The notes below the pieces were generated by a model, which saw only the letters and a program-made list of their open reading frames with translations, did not search any database and was not told the DNA's origin. A stretch of DNA of 64,000 nucleotides from assembly GCA_021442155.1 (NCBI GenBank), contig CM038214.1, positions 139,228,040 to 139,292,039 on the forward strand, in the 5' to 3' direction. Position numbers and translations under genes: made by a program. This DNA comes from Cymbidium sinense (lineage: Eukaryota; Streptophyta; Magnoliopsida; Asparagales; Orchidaceae). Of the stretch, positions 23,549-36,790 are shown piece after piece (positions within the stretch are counted from its first letter, which is position 1; the number at the start of each line of letters is the position of its first letter).

Positions 23549-26500
23549 TGGTGAAAAATATATTCTTTTATACATTTTTTGCCTTCATCTATCCCCTCTC
23601 CCTTTCGGGAAAAGAAGGATAAATGAAAACAAAAATATATAAAAATATAAATTGTTTTTGTTGGGATACCACATAGATCCAGATGTTCTTATTAAGATGA
23701 TGGGTATGACATTGAGGAGGTGTACTATCTCAAAGATAGAAGTCACCACCCTACAATGGACCTAATCACCCGAATAAGGACTCCTAAGGACAATGGGTCT
23801 GCATATGTACTAGAGATTCTTTCCCTACTTTACATGAAAAAGTAAAGTAAGGTTTATTTTAATCCAGATTCATTAAGTTACCTATAGAGGCAAGCCCCTA
23901 TAGTTAATTAAATCTTAAGGGATGAGATCCCTTAGGAATACTCTCGAGTAAGGTAAATGATCATTGTCTCCAAAGATTTCAATAGGGTAGGACTATAAAT
24001 TGATTAGTTTATTTTGGAAGATCAAATGGGATTGATCAAAGAGAGGGAGTTATTATCAAAGCCAAAAGAAAGATAAGTAGGAGATGCCCACAATGTTAGG
24101 AAACCTAGTGAGCATCTTAAACTATCTTATGGTTGGGCTTTACATTTTTTAAAATGATTTAATTTATTTGAATTGAATTTTTCATTAGAAATTTAGGACT
24201 TATGATTCCATAAAATAAGATTAAGGAAATTAAGAGGTGTGATTTTGCTTATGGCCCATGAAAGGGAGAAACAACCTCAACCTAAATCAAGGGAGCTTTG
24301 GTGAGGGCAAAAGCACAACCTAAATCTAAGGAGAAAATGGGTATTTGGTTTGCCTCCTCAGAGAGGACAAGCCACCCTTGCCGACTTACTACCATGGTGG
24401 CTTCCAACTAATTCCTCCAATGGTTTTAAATTCATGTAGGCAAGTCATATGCTTTATGTAACATAGCTAGACTGTTATTTATTTAGAAAGAAACTAAGTC
24501 CTTGAACTCACTCCCTAAAGAGACTAGATCATGTAAGGACATGCTTCAAATGACCTAAATCTAATCCAATTTAGTTCATTTTTATTTTCATTTTGGATAA
24601 TTATTTTGACTCGCTAGTAAGATTCATATGCCTAATGCATGAGAAATGAGATTATTGGCAAATCATGAGAAGGGAGGAGGTATGTTTCCACCATGGCTCT
24701 CAAAGGTCAAGCTAAGTTTCTCTGGCAAAGGTGGAAGCCCTCCAATCAAGAGTGAAAATAATATGCATTTGTGCATGATGTTATAAAAGAAGTACTCATC
24801 CAACTAAGGGGTTGCTAATTTTTTATCTTGATTTTTACTTAAGCTTTAGGCGAGGTTATGAGTTCTTTATTTTTAGTTTTGGATTATTATGTTTGGTAAA
24901 AGATTTATTTTTCTCTAAGAGCCTAATCCATATCTTGGTCATGTATAAAGCAAAAGAAACTAGAAAAGGATGTCACTTAATGTACAAGCTAAACAAATCA
25001 TCAATCAATTTATAAAGCTAATCAAAAGAATAAGAGGCCATTGTGGTCGTGCACACAAATCCAAAAAAAATAAATTGGGTAGTTGAGCTCTACCCTTATA
25101 CAACCTGGATTACAAATGAGTTAAATATAATTAAGAAAGGAATTGATTATTATGGGGGTCTTCAAACTTCATTTCTTTATCCTTATTTTCTTCATTTTCT
25201 TTGGTTCCTCCTTTTGGATGGTTGTAAGGTGGATGCTCAAAAGGCTTCACATGGTGCATAAGATGAGATCTTATGACCAGTGTTCATCCTAATCCCCATA
25301 ATAATCATTCCAAAATCCTAATTGTAAAATTTATATGAAAAGGAAAAAGTAAATCTAACTAACACAAAAATAAAGGATAACTAAACAAACCACCAAATCC
25401 CAAGCATGTATATTGGACTTATCACCCACACTAAGTCCACACGGCCTATTGGATTATGCTTAGGGCATAAGCACACAGAACAATTATATTTTTTATTTAT
25501 TATAGTACCCCTTAAGCACAATAACCTGCAGAAGATAATGGTTAGGCTAAGATCGCCCTACCATTCATTGTATACCCATACATCCTAACATCCAAACTAA
25601 AAACATATATCACAAAATAAAAGCAAGCATCAAACCATGCACCGCCCTAACCTAAAGCTAGAAGTGGTGACTTAGCCTAATGTGTGTGCTTTGGAGGTTT
25701 GTGTGGTACACTTAGTTATGGCATTAAGTTAGAATTTTTTAAGTGTGAACCATATTCAACTTAGAGGAGGGTTTCATTTAAGTGATTTAATTATCTTGGG
25801 TTGATTTTATTTTATGTTTTGATTAGGTTCAAGTTAATCCTACAATTAATTATTAAGTTATAAAGAGAGGGAAAGAGAAGAGAACTTCTCTTTCCTTCCC
25901 AAACCTGAGTAATTTCTAAAGTGGATTCACATTTTAGTTTTGTTTAGTGAATGTTTTAATTAGGTGTTTTAATTAATCCTAAGTTTAGATGAACTCAAAA
26001 CAAACCTATTCAAAAAGAAAGTCATTTTAAGATTAAATAAAATGAACTAAATTCATAAAACATTCATCACTTCATTTCTTTCCCAACATGTAACATGCAT
26101 ATGAATAAGTCCTAAGCATATCTATATAAACTAGAATGTTTAACACTTTATGATGCATGATTTTTATTAAGTAGAAAAGTGATTTCCTGTCCAATTTTCA
26201 CATGCACACATGAAAGTAAGAAAGATAAGTGAGTAAAGCATCATTGTTAACAGAGGTGTATGGTACAAGACCTACTTAGGGCTACTTAAAGCATCAAAAC
26301 CTCTGGTTGTCGACTAATATACTACTTTCCTTAAATACAAACATGTGTACAAAAGAAATGAATGGAAAAGAAAGAATGCAAGAGCTTGTGTTAGTTGGTT
26401 TATTTTTGTTTATGCAATTTATATATGTAAGCATAGGTGTACTTCTTAAGTGATAGTATAGAATCAATAGGATATGGAATAAAGCAAGTGTTAGGTTATT

Positions 26501-27909
26501 TTCAAATGAACCACAGCCCTTTCTACATCCTATTCAAAATTATACTAAAAGAGAAGAGAATGAAAACCTACACTAAGCACATCCTTATATTTTATTCACA
26601 TGCAAATAATTAACATATAAGTAACACACTTTTAATTTTGATAATTGATTCATATACTTTGAAAATAATTTGAATTTAATAGTGATAATAGGCATCATAT
26701 TCTTACTTTAGCCAACACATGCAATTTGACATAAAGGAAACATTTTTTTATTTTAAATTTGATTTTTAAAAGGCATGGATGTATGAAACCACATGACGTA
26801 CATATTTAACATGTAAGGGGAAAGAACTAAAGCAATGAAATCATGTAAACACATTCACTTTAATTAAATCCTAGTGACAATCTTATAAAATAAGAAAGCT
26901 TAAAGTAAATCAAAGTTTATTTCATATGATTTTTGTTTGATTTTGAATTTGATTGAATTTTGAAAATGTGGATGAAGTTTGTTGTTCCTAACCCATTCCC
27001 TCATGTGTTTGACATTTTTGTTTAATTTTTAGATGACTAGATTCATTTTATATTTTGATTAGGTTAAGGTATGAATTAAGTATCTTAATTAACCCTTACC
27101 TACACCACCTTAGCATAGTTAACCAAATAATTATGAGCCAATGAGATGACATAAAACCTCAAAAGAAATTTAAATTTGTAATTCACCTAGGAAGAAAAGG
27201 GCCTAATGCAATTTGGCTCATGATTAATGGTTAATTAAGCAAAGAGGTTTAACTTAATTAATTTCAAAACACCCCTCAGACATATAAGTTGAGTTTTGAT
27301 TTCCATAATTGAACTTAAGCTCTTGAACACCTAAGCATCTACCCAAGAAGATTAATTAAGTTCTGAAAGTTTTAAAATTTTAAGAAATTAAAGGGAATTA
27401 TTGAATTATCCGTAATTAAGAGAAGATTAGAAGGAAAAGGTGGTTTAGGGAATATCTTGGGAAATGCCCCAAATTATTCCCTAAAATCCTATTCACTGAT
27501 CAAACCTTAATCAACTTCAATAAGGGAATAAAAGACAAATCAAACCCTTAATTATCCTTATTATATAAGGGGTAATTAGGAAATGAATTATCATTCCCCA
27601 ATTAAGCCACCAATAAATCCAAAGAAAATTAGGAAGTGAGACATCTCCCAAAATATACCCAAGAAGTTTGAGATTAATTATTGGATTGATTAGGGAGTAA
27701 TTAGCAAATTAGGATTTCTAATGAAACCCAAAATCAGAGAAAGATAATATTCAAAATCCATTAAAACTAATTTTAGAATATTCTAAATTGAATTATCTTT
27801 TAGTGGCAATTTACATCATATTTTTTTATTTTTCTTTAGAGATATATGAATTTTTGAAGTTTAGAGGATCAATTAGAATTATTTATACACTAATTAATCC
27901 ATCCATTCG

Positions 27910-28420
27910 ACTTGACACGTGCGGCGAGTGAGGTGCTTTCCACATCACCAAATTAGCGACTTAAACATCTCATCATAACATGTGGCAATGACTTTATGCT
28001 TTATATCCCTTTAGATCAAGGATTGAATGGCCATGAATTAACCCACAATTTTAAAAGGTGAAATAGGATTTAAAATGTGCATCTAATCTCAACCGTCCAT
28101 CCAAAATGCATGGATGGACAGCTGAGATCATCCCTATTCTTCCACGAGGAATAATGGAGACCGTCCACTTTCAAAGGGAACATCCAAGCTTGAGTTCGGA
28201 TTGGAATGAAATCATACACACCATCTAACCTAATGGCAAGCCTATCCAATGGTCAAAATCTCATGCCATTAAACTTTCTTTCAAAGGACCAACACCTAGA
28301 GAGTTTTATGCTCAAAAAATTCTAACCTCGGGAGGTGATCACTTTCGATTCCCTTAAGCTTTGTGCGGTTGAGACAAAGCGTGTGTGTAGCTCTGGTTGA
28401 GTGGATCTATGGACCAACCC
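27910..28420. promoter_or_regulatory. CpG-richer patch with CACGTG G-box in E4 3' LTR
   Basis: The phrase GACACGTGCGGCGAGTG near 27,914 stands out from AT-rich surroundings. CACGTG (27,916-27,921) is the core of plant G-box and ABRE elements. The other E4 LTR has GACACGTAGCGG at the matching place (near 47,497), so the G-box is lost there. Promoter function is a guess. Confidence 0.3.
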
Positions 28421-28999
28421 TCTTAGCTCCTTTGCAATTTTGATGGAATTGGATCTACTCTTCCTTTGAGTTGGGAAGATGTTGGGTAAGCTCGACTTGA
28501 TCCTCTGGTGGAGTATGCAAAGTGAATTTGGTGGAGTTTGAGTGTAGAGTAAGTTTTGAATTCAATGGACCTCCCCTATTTTAAAAGGATGAAAACCAAG
28601 AAATGCCAAAATCCTTTCTAGAGCTTAGGATCACTCTAAGATGGTTCTTATGACTCTCTAACACTCAATCGATAGTGAAGAAGTTGAATTCAAGTGGAAT
28701 TAGGTGGATTATATCTCCCCATAAGGCAATCGGGTGGCCGAAGCATTGTTTGCCTTTTTGATCCAATTGCCAAGATTGAAAGGTTTGTTTGAGTTGTTAG
28801 AAGTTTGCACATGGTTAGTTTGGGCTAAGGAGTGGAGTGGTAACCTCCCATGTTCTTCAAATTGAGTGGAGGGAAGTTTTCCATATGGCTAATTTGAGCC
28901 ATGTGCTCGATTTTGGCCTTGGGTCAATTTGGGCTGACCCAAACTCATTGGGTTGGGTGCACCACCCTCCATAGGGTCTACTTGACCTATTAGGAAGGT

Positions 29000-30000
29000 A
29001 TCAAGTAGATATGAAGAGGGCTTGACCACATTCCCGATGGATTTGACCAAAATTTGTTTTATGGCCTAGTGGTAGAATGGTCATTTGGCTGATATTTGAA
29101 TTTGGCTATGTTGGGTATGTTGAGAAAATAGATTTGTCCAAGTTTTATCGGATTTGGAGTTCATTTGATATGGTTTGGCTCATGTCGACTCATTTAGGTC
29201 AAAATGGGTCAATTTGGGTCAAGTTGACTAATTGGTCAAATTGGGTCAAACCAAGGGTTGGGTCAAGTTCATATGACCATTTGAAATGTTTTTTTTGGCT
29301 TTGGTTTGATTCAATTTGGTTTAGGATTGAATTAGGTTCATATGACTTCATTTAGGTCAAATGGGTCAAGTTGACCAATTTGACCCATTTGAACTATTTG
29401 AGCTAGGTCATGGGTAGGTTTAGGTTTAGTTAGTCATATGAAGTGGATTGATTTCTTCATTTCCAATCAATTTTGGTTAAGTTTGAATTTGGCTCAACAT
29501 GACCCCTTTAGGTCAAGTTGGGTTCAAGGTCAATTGGGCTAGGTTAGGTCTAGTTGGCCAATTGAGGCTTTTGGTCAAGTTCAACGTGATTTGGAATGAA
29601 CTTGACCCAGGTTTCAATCAATTTTGCTTAGATCAAGTTTTGACACATTTTGACTTTTAGGTCAAGTTGGGTCAACCTTGGTCAAATTTAGGTTGCTCAA
29701 ATGTTGGTCAAGTTCAAACATTGTTCATGAATGAACTTAGATCATTGGTTTCAATCAATTTATGGTGATTTTTCATTTCATTTTGTTTTGGTCAAACTTA
29801 GGTTTGACTTGGTTTGACCCAATTTGATTGATTGATCATCTGATGATTGTTGATCATGATGAGAGGCATAAGTGAGTTTGATTCAATCCTTTGGTTGGGA
29901 TTAGAATTTGGCTCATAAGGGTACTTTTAGGTCACTTTGGGTCAAGTGAGCCTAGGTGGTCAAATGGCTTGGTCAAAGCTTGATTTCAGTTTGATTGAAC
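29000..30000. promoter_or_regulatory. TTGACC/GGTCAA-dense zone (E4 3' LTR)
   Basis: Same zone as 17,700-18,720 in E3. Includes TTGACTAATTGGTCAA at 29,224-29,239, a one-base variant of the palindrome, and GTCAAGTTGACCAATTTGACC near 29,365. Candidate W-box cluster. Confidence 0.4.
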
Positions 30001-30309
30001 TTTTATATGAACTTATGATTGAAATATAAATCCATTTGCAAGTGGTTTGAAGTCAAATGGGTTTTGATTCATTTGACAATCATATTCAAAGGAAGAATAT
30101 GATTGGATTTGGGATTTTGAATTGATTTTGGTTAAGTGATTGAAGCTTTATTTATATTTGGATTCATGATTGTAGGGTTGATTGAATCATGAAGGAAAAT
30201 CAAGAGTTTGGCTTGATTTGTGTGGATTTGGCTAAGTTCAAGATTTTGACTACAAAGGCTTAGGTTGGATTTTGGGTGGATTTGAGTTTGATTTTTAGAA
30301 GTGGTTTTC

Positions 30310-30990
30310 ATTGTTTGAATTTATATTTCATTTATATATGTGATTATAAATGAGAATATAAACGGGTCATGAAAAACTTTCAAGGATTTGAACTGATTTG
30401 ATCATGATCAAGGCTAAGTCTTAAGAGAATTTAAAGGACTTAGGAAATTTTTTTTAGTTTGGAGCTTGAATTTTTGATTTTGATTTGATTGATTTATATT
30501 TATATTTCATTTGTATATGTGGATATAAATGAGAATATAAATGAGTTATGAGAAAATCCTATGAATTTGATTTGATTTGATCATGGTTTGGGCTGTCCTT
30601 ATGAAGGAAATTAAGGACTTAAGAAAGATTTTAAATTTGGAATTTAATTTTTGGATTTGATTTGATTGATTTATATTTAGATTTCAATTATATATGTGAA
30701 TATAAATTAGAATATAAATGTGTTATGAAAAAATCCCATGAATTTGAATTGATTTGAACATGATTTAGGCTAAGTCCTTAAGAGGGAAATTAAGGACTTA
30801 AGAAGGATTTTAAATTTAGAATTTACTTTTTGGATTTCATTTGATTGATTTGTTTTTATATTTCATTTATATATGTGAATATAAATGAGTTATGAGAAAA
30901 TTTAAAAGATTTGAAGTGATTTGATCATGATCTAGGTTAAGTCCTTAAAAGAAGATTAAGGACTTAAGAAATATTTGGACTTAGGAATTT
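30310..30990. repeat. four-unit tandem repeat of about 177 bases (E4 3' LTR)
   Basis: The phrase TATTTCATTTATATATGTG recurs near 30,327, 30,504, 30,678 and 30,859 (spacing 174-181). Each unit also carries GGCTAAGTCCTTAAGAGG and GGACTTAAGAA. The pair within each unit, CCTTAA...TTAAGGACTTAAG, makes short inverted repeats. Confidence 0.85.
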
Positions 30991-31287
30991 CATTCATGAG
31001 TTTCAATCATGGATTTCAATCATGTGGCATTGATTTGAGTTTGGAGAAAATCAAATAAGACTGATTTGAGGTTTGACATGAAGGAAGGAAGGTGAGGAGT
31101 GGTTCAAGCTAAGGGTAGGCAAATTTTTTCACCCCTAAGGCATGATATTCCTATGGCTAACTCTTCTAAGTCTCTAAGTGGTTAAGTGTCCACCAATCAC
31201 TATGTCTTAAGATTAAGGAACTCTTAAAGTAAGAGAAGTCCATGTCTAAGATGGAGGGGTTGAGAGCTCATTCTAAAAATGAGGTCA

Positions 31288-33690
31288 ACAAAGGCGCCAA
31301 TAGGTGTGGTGTGACTAACAAAAGACCTATTGGTGTTGACTAAACAATCAACAACAAGAGATCACAAGCTAATAAAAATAATCTATCCCTAACCTAGTGT
31401 AGAAAGAATCCAAGCTTAGTGCAATGTGGCTCTACTTATGTCCAAGACATATGAGAGGGAAGAATCCACTAAGGGATAGAGTGTGAACCTTCCACTAGGG
31501 AAGCAGCTTCAAGTCATCCAGAAGGGAATGAGAGGTTTGATTTGACTTCTCATTGAAGAGAAATTTTCACTAGGGAAGAGGGTTGAATTTGTTTCAATTT
31601 TAGATTTGGATTTTGTTATGGACCTTGTTGGTTTGTGATGGACTGCACTGAGTAGGAGCCACAGAGGTCTAGACCTAACTCAAATTTACCAATTCAAAAG
31701 GGTAGTCTACTAAACACATAGTAGGACTAGCCAACCAAAGAGATGCCTTTTAGTATGTAGCAACTACTAGAAAGAAAGTGTAGTACACTTACATCCTCCA
31801 AAGTAGAGATTAGTTGCTAAGTTAATCTATTGACAAGGCAACAGGTTGAACCCAACCTAGGGCTAACTATTGAGTGAATGTTGTTGGGGGACTTAGATCA
31901 GCTCAAGGATAGTCATGATTAATTTTATTTTTAGATTTATTTATTTTGATGGATTTTGTTTGGTTTGCGATGGATCACACTGAGAAGGAGCTTATATCAG
32001 CCTAGACCTATCTCAGATTTACTGAACCAAAGGGAGTAGTTTCCAGGCCGATGGGAGAACTATCCACCAAAGAGTGCCTTTTTTGTAATGATCAATTCAA
32101 GGGAAGAAAGCTTCGGGGCTAACGTCTTTCACTAGAAAAGACCACCTTGGGTGATGGTTTGGGCAACAAATCAAACCTAACCTCGAGCCTGTCAATAATC
32201 ATGCTAGAAAAAATGCATCATAGTCTTATATCTCCCAAAGATGAATGATTGTCGGGGTAACCTGCTTGTAACAAAATAGATTGAATCCAATCTAAGGGAA
32301 ACTGTGGAGTGAGTGCCGACCTGGGAAACAGCGGAGTGTCTTATATCTCCCAAAGAAGAATGATTGTCAGGGCTTGAATTCCTAATCCACAAGTGAATAT
32401 TTTGTTTATTTTGTTTAGTTTGTTTATCATGGACCATGTTAGTTTGTGAGGATCAAATTAAGAAGGAGCTATATCGCCTAGACCTATCTCATTTAAACCA
32501 AGGGAGAATCTGCACATCCATTGAACAAATTCTCCAACCACAGGGGTGGCTACTAGGAAAGGACTACCCAATCCAAAAGTAACCCAGGGAGTGTCTAAAT
32601 AGGATCACAAAGGACATGATCCAAATAGAGTGCTCTCAGGGAGAGGGGCCGCTAAGGGCTTAGTCCATAACCCTAGAGAAGATGACATGGATGTCATATA
32701 TCTAATAGGTATTGTGGTCTCAAGGAGAAAGCACAAGGACTCACAAGAGTGGTGTATCCAGGGTGAGTCATCATCATAGTGAACATCAACCAACCTAAGG
32801 GGTCCATCGGTTTGCAATAATCAACCTAGAAGAAAGCTCGGAGTCACATCCTCTATTGAGGGATTCGGATAGTCTATCTTCGACTTGATAGGTTGTATCT
32901 AACCTAGGGTGACTACTGAGTGAATGACACTAGGGACTTATATATGCTCACATGTAGATAAGAGGAAAGGAGCCTTTGGCGGACTTATCCTAAACCTCAA
33001 ATATACTCGACCTAGTTAGATCATGATGATTAGTTCAAGAAGAAAGCTTAGGGACTCACATCTTCCTAAACAAAATCAACACGAGGTAGTTTACTGCCTG
33101 GGCAGTGAAGACTACCATACTAACAAGGCGCTCATTGGTTTGCAATGGTCAAGTTAGGAGGAAAGCACAAGGACTCATATCCTCCAAATAAGTGACCATT
33201 GGGGTGACATACTAGCAAGGTAGCATGTAGACCTAAGAGCGCTAATGAGTGAGTGCCACAGGGGCTTGCTCCCACATCAAAATAGCTCAAGTCAAAAGAT
33301 TTGTGTTTATTTTTTGTTAATGTGTTAAAAGGAATAGGATGCCTCTGGGGGACTCTTACACCTACCTTAAAGATGCTAGTGGATTTGATAAAATGATGCC
33401 ACAGATGGCAAAAAGGAATTCACACTCAGAAAGGATGTCGCTTGGGTTCTCTCACACCTATCTTAGATATGCTAGTCAAAATAGGATGCCTCTCGGGTTC
33501 TCTTATACCTATTCTAATAGCATCGAGGGATTGTGTTTGTGTTGTGAAAGAGGGATAGGATGCCAATAGGGGACTCTTACACCTACCTAGACATGTCATG
33601 GATTAAGATTAGAAAATAATGCTTCAAAGAGAAGATTTGATGAATTGAATCAAATTTTTATTCTTTTTATTAATAATTATTTTCAAACAT
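31288..33690 (-). repeat. E4 3' noncoding region with tandem repeats
   Basis: Counterpart of 19,362-22,560 in E3. Unit starts (GATGGA..GCACTGAGTAGGAGC and variants) lie near 31,616, 31,950 and 32,429. Four copies of the GGATGCCTCTTGGGTTCTC unit lie at 33,338-33,600. The PBS-like motifs of E3 are reduced here to fragments such as TTCCACTAGGGAAGC (near 31,489). No gene is seen in this stretch. Confidence 0.75.
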
Positions 33691-33699
33691 AATTTATTT

Positions 33700-34780
33700 C
33701 ATGGGTAATATTATTTTAGGTAGAGCCCATTAATTGGAAGCATCGAGTGTTCCCCTTTATAATCAATAAGTTGATAAGATCCTCCTTGGTAGGCCTTCTC
33801 TATGACATAGGGGCCTTCCCAAGTGGGTTCAAACTTGCCTCCCATCTTTCAATGGGCAACAATTGGTCTCCTGCAGACTAACATAAGTTCTCTGAAAGAC
33901 CTAGGCGACCAACTTGTTGAGCTTGAATCATTTTGGCTATGTACAACTCGAGGTTCATGCGCCATGGAGACTCTCCTCCAAACCTTCAAGCTCTTTATAA
34001 CTTGACTTTGTGCTCTGAAGGGATCTTGCTACCCAATGATATCCTTAGTGATGGGAGTTGAACTTCTAAAGGTATGATAGCTTCAGACCCATAAACTAAA
34101 GAAAATGGGGTAGACTGAGTTGGAGTTCGGTATGTGTTATAGTAGGCCCACAAGGCTTCAACCAACTACTCGTTCCATTATGTTTGTTATCATCAAGAGT
34201 CTTCTTGTATGGATGAGAGTTTTGTTGAATGCTTCTGCTAAGCCATTTGCTCTGGGATAGTAGATGTTGGAGTATCTCTAATCTATATCATGTCTTCTGG
34301 AGAAGTTGTTGATCTTCATGCTTTTGAATGTAGTGCCATTATCAGATATAATTCATCGAGGCACCCCGAACCTATATATGATATGGTTCCTGAAAAATTG
34401 AAGCACATCTTTGGTGACCTCTCTGAGTGGGATGGCATCCACCCACTTAGAAAAGTAGTAGGTGGCAGCTAAGATGAATTGATGACCCTTGGAAGATGGA
34501 GGATCGATTGGACCCACAATGTTGGTACCCCAACATTCAAATGGCCATGAGGCAATGTAGGATGCAGAATGTTGGGTGGTTGGTGGAGGACCATACTATG
34601 TACCTAACACTGATGGCATCTCCTAGCTACATCCATGTAGTCTGTAATCATTGAAGGTCAGTAGTATCCTAGTCACTTGATCTTCAACTTCATCTTTGGA
34701 CCAAATTGATGTGCTTCGCATAGACCTGAATGTACACCAATTATAATGCCATCGACTTCATGTTTGTCTAAATAACGTAA
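33700..34780 (-). pseudogene. integrase (E4)
   Basis: On the minus strand, from high to low coordinate: zinc-finger region (about 34,560-34,780, with YYWPSM and DVARRC-like motifs), the core (about 34,000-34,560), and the C-terminal GPY/F-like domain (about 33,700-33,990). The second catalytic Asp is kept in an ISDNGTTF motif (Asp codon at 34,341-34,343). The Glu motif NGLAEAFNK is recognisable near 34,240-34,270. A TGA stop sits just before the SDNG motif (34,353-34,355), and more stops and frameshifts follow. Comparison with E3 shows the same family. Confidence 0.8.
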
Positions 34781-34989
34781 CCATATTTGGTCAAAGATCG
34801 GCGGTATAGGGTGCCATCAACGAGAGTGTAGGAGTTAGCTCTCTATTTCACTTGATGGGCTTGTGACTTATCTTGAGGTAGTTTGTCAGTGTTCAAGTAA
34901 TCTATGAACGGTTGCCTCCAATCTAGCTCCTTGTCCATTTTGTCAATGGAAACCTCCCCTTCAAGATAAAGTCTCTCGATGAGTTCAAC

Positions 34990-35460
34990 ATCAATAAGGG
35001 ATAGGACTTGTTTATTTTAGGTCCTTATTGAAATAGACTCATCTTCGACATGCCAATTCTTTGGCAAGTTTAAAATCATACTCTGCATTCTTTACTGGGA
35101 ACCTTGTAGATGGTGACTTGAATTTGGGCCAATAGCTTTATGGAATACTGTAGTAATGATGAAGCTTGGTTTGAGAACCTTGTAGGACCCACAATGCGTT
35201 GATGACCAATTGGGAATCCCCAAAGATGTTGATGCTCTTGACACTGATAATGATGGCTAACTCCAAACTGGTAATCAAAGCCTCATACTCAGCTTAGTTG
35301 TTGGTGCAAGGGTTGGAAAGATAGTATGAGAATCTCATCACATCACAGTCTGTATTTAAGAGAACTATTCCTACCCCTACCTTTCCTGGGAGAATAGATC
35401 TTGGTGCTTCCCCTTTGTGAAAAGAAGCTCCACCATTAAAATAAATCTCCCATTGGTGAT
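34990..35460 (-). pseudogene. archaeal-type RNase H domain (E4)
   Basis: The minus strand carries IYFNGG (35,420-35,440, where the family usually has FDG, so the first catalytic Asp appears changed to Asn), then AEYEALITSLELAI (near 35,260-35,300) and IFGDSQLVIN (near 35,205-35,235). This second RNase H between RNase H1 and integrase is the hallmark of the Tat group of plant Ty3/gypsy elements. Stops and a frameshift split the domain. Confidence 0.75.
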
Positions 35461-35654
35461 TGCCGACCTCCCTAAGTTCATGATTTATTCATTAGGGAGA
35501 TCGTCACTAAGTGGAGAATTAGCAAGAAGTGGGTGTGCTGCTAAGAAATTTGCTACTACCTATCCTTTTACCGCACGAAGGGTTACAAATGTGATATCAA
35601 ACTGCAAAAGAATCATGGACCATCGTGCTAAACATCTGAATAGAGTTGGCCGAG

Positions 35655-35890
35655 TCATGAGATACTGAGTGGATTTGTTCGGGAGATCAAGTTCACCTTA
35701 TGAGAAAACATGTAGTGCCATAGCTTTTGGGAAGCAAAGATTAAAGCTAGGCAATGTTTTTCAATAGGTGGATAGTTCATCTCAGTAGGAATCAGACCAT
35801 GACTAAGGTAGTATAGAGCGTTATCCTTCCCTTCATCATTGGCTAGGGCCAACAAAGCCCCGAGAGAATCATCCAATGTAGCAGTGTAGA
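35655..35890 (-). pseudogene. RNase H1 domain (E4)
   Basis: A 73-codon open stretch (35,655-35,876) with DDSLGALLA at its start, YYLSHGL, MNYPPIEKHCLALIFA and a NLISRTNPL end. These are standard features of the RNase H1 attached to Ty3/gypsy RT. It is followed downstream by a spacer and then aRNH. The connection to RT (35,900-36,100) contains several frameshifts. Confidence 0.8.
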
Positions 35891-36099
35891 GGATGAGTGG
35901 CCTTCCGGATAGCTAGAACTGAACTAATTCTCTTGCTTGATGTCTTTGAAGGTATCTTTGGCACTTATCATCCCACTTAAACTTGGCATCCTTTTAATAA
36001 GTGCTGAAAATGGTTTGCATCTCCGATAGGTTGGAGATAAAGCATCTTACACCACCATCCCAAGGATCAGTTGAGTAAAACTCTTAGGAGGTGGCATTT

Positions 36100-36790
36100 C
36101 TAAGATAGCTTTGATCTTTTCAAGATCTATTTCTATTCCTAGTCGAATAAACCCAAGGAATTTTCCTAAAGCTACTCCGAATGCACACTTCAAGGGATTC
36201 ATTTTGAGGTTATATTATCTTAACCGTTCGAAAACTACTCTCAAGTCAAAGAGGTGGTCTTCCTTTTCTCTACTCTTGACTACTAGATCATCAACGTAGC
36301 ACTCAATCTGATGATGGATGAGTTCTTTGAAAATTTGAGTCATGGTCCGTTGGTATGTAGCACCAACATTTTTAAGGTCGAAAGGCATGACCATATAATA
36401 GAAGATTCTGATTAGGCTTTGGAAGGTAGTATTTCTTTTATCTTCAGGAGACATCTTGATTTGGTTATAGCTAGATGACCCATCCATGAAAGAAAAAACT
36501 ACATGAGATGACACAATGTCCACCATTAATTCTAGTATAGGAAGATGAAACTCATCCTTAGGAAATGCCTTGTTTAAGTCCCTAAAATTGACGCATATGC
36601 GAATTTGGCCATTCTTCTTCTTAACTAGAACAACACAAGCTAACTAGGTAGAATATTTTTTTTTCCTGATGAAACCAGCATTGATCAATTTCTTGACTTG
36701 AAATGACCATTGTTCAATTTCTCGCATGTATCTAGGAGCTTGCTTAAGAGGTATTAGGATCTATTTAGCTTTCTACATCGAGATAATCAG
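36100..36790 (-). pseudogene. reverse transcriptase core (E4), YVDD retained
   Basis: The open stretch 36,215-36,526 covers the palm: FMDGSSSYNQIKM near its start and the catalytic box YVDD at 36,287-36,298 in a CYVDDLVVKS context. The fingers (VKKKNGQIRI and FRDLNKAFPKDEF-type motifs) lie at about 36,540-36,760 in another reading frame. The enzyme copies element RNA to DNA. Frameshifts and stops separate the segments, so no active enzyme is expected. Confidence 0.85.

Larger units (their letters stand above)
23549..31287 (-). repeat. E4 3' LTR
   Basis: Starts TGGTGAAAAATATATTC (23,549) and ends GAGGTCA (31,287) on the plus strand, giving TGACCTC...CACCA in element orientation, the usual TG...CA ends. 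It aligns along its full length with 43,018-50,982. It holds a TTGACC-rich zone (29,000-30,000), a CpG-rich patch with a CACGTG G-box at 27,916-27,921, and a four-unit tandem repeat at 30,310-30,990. I see no gene in it; the short open frames have no recognisable homology. Confidence 0.9.
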
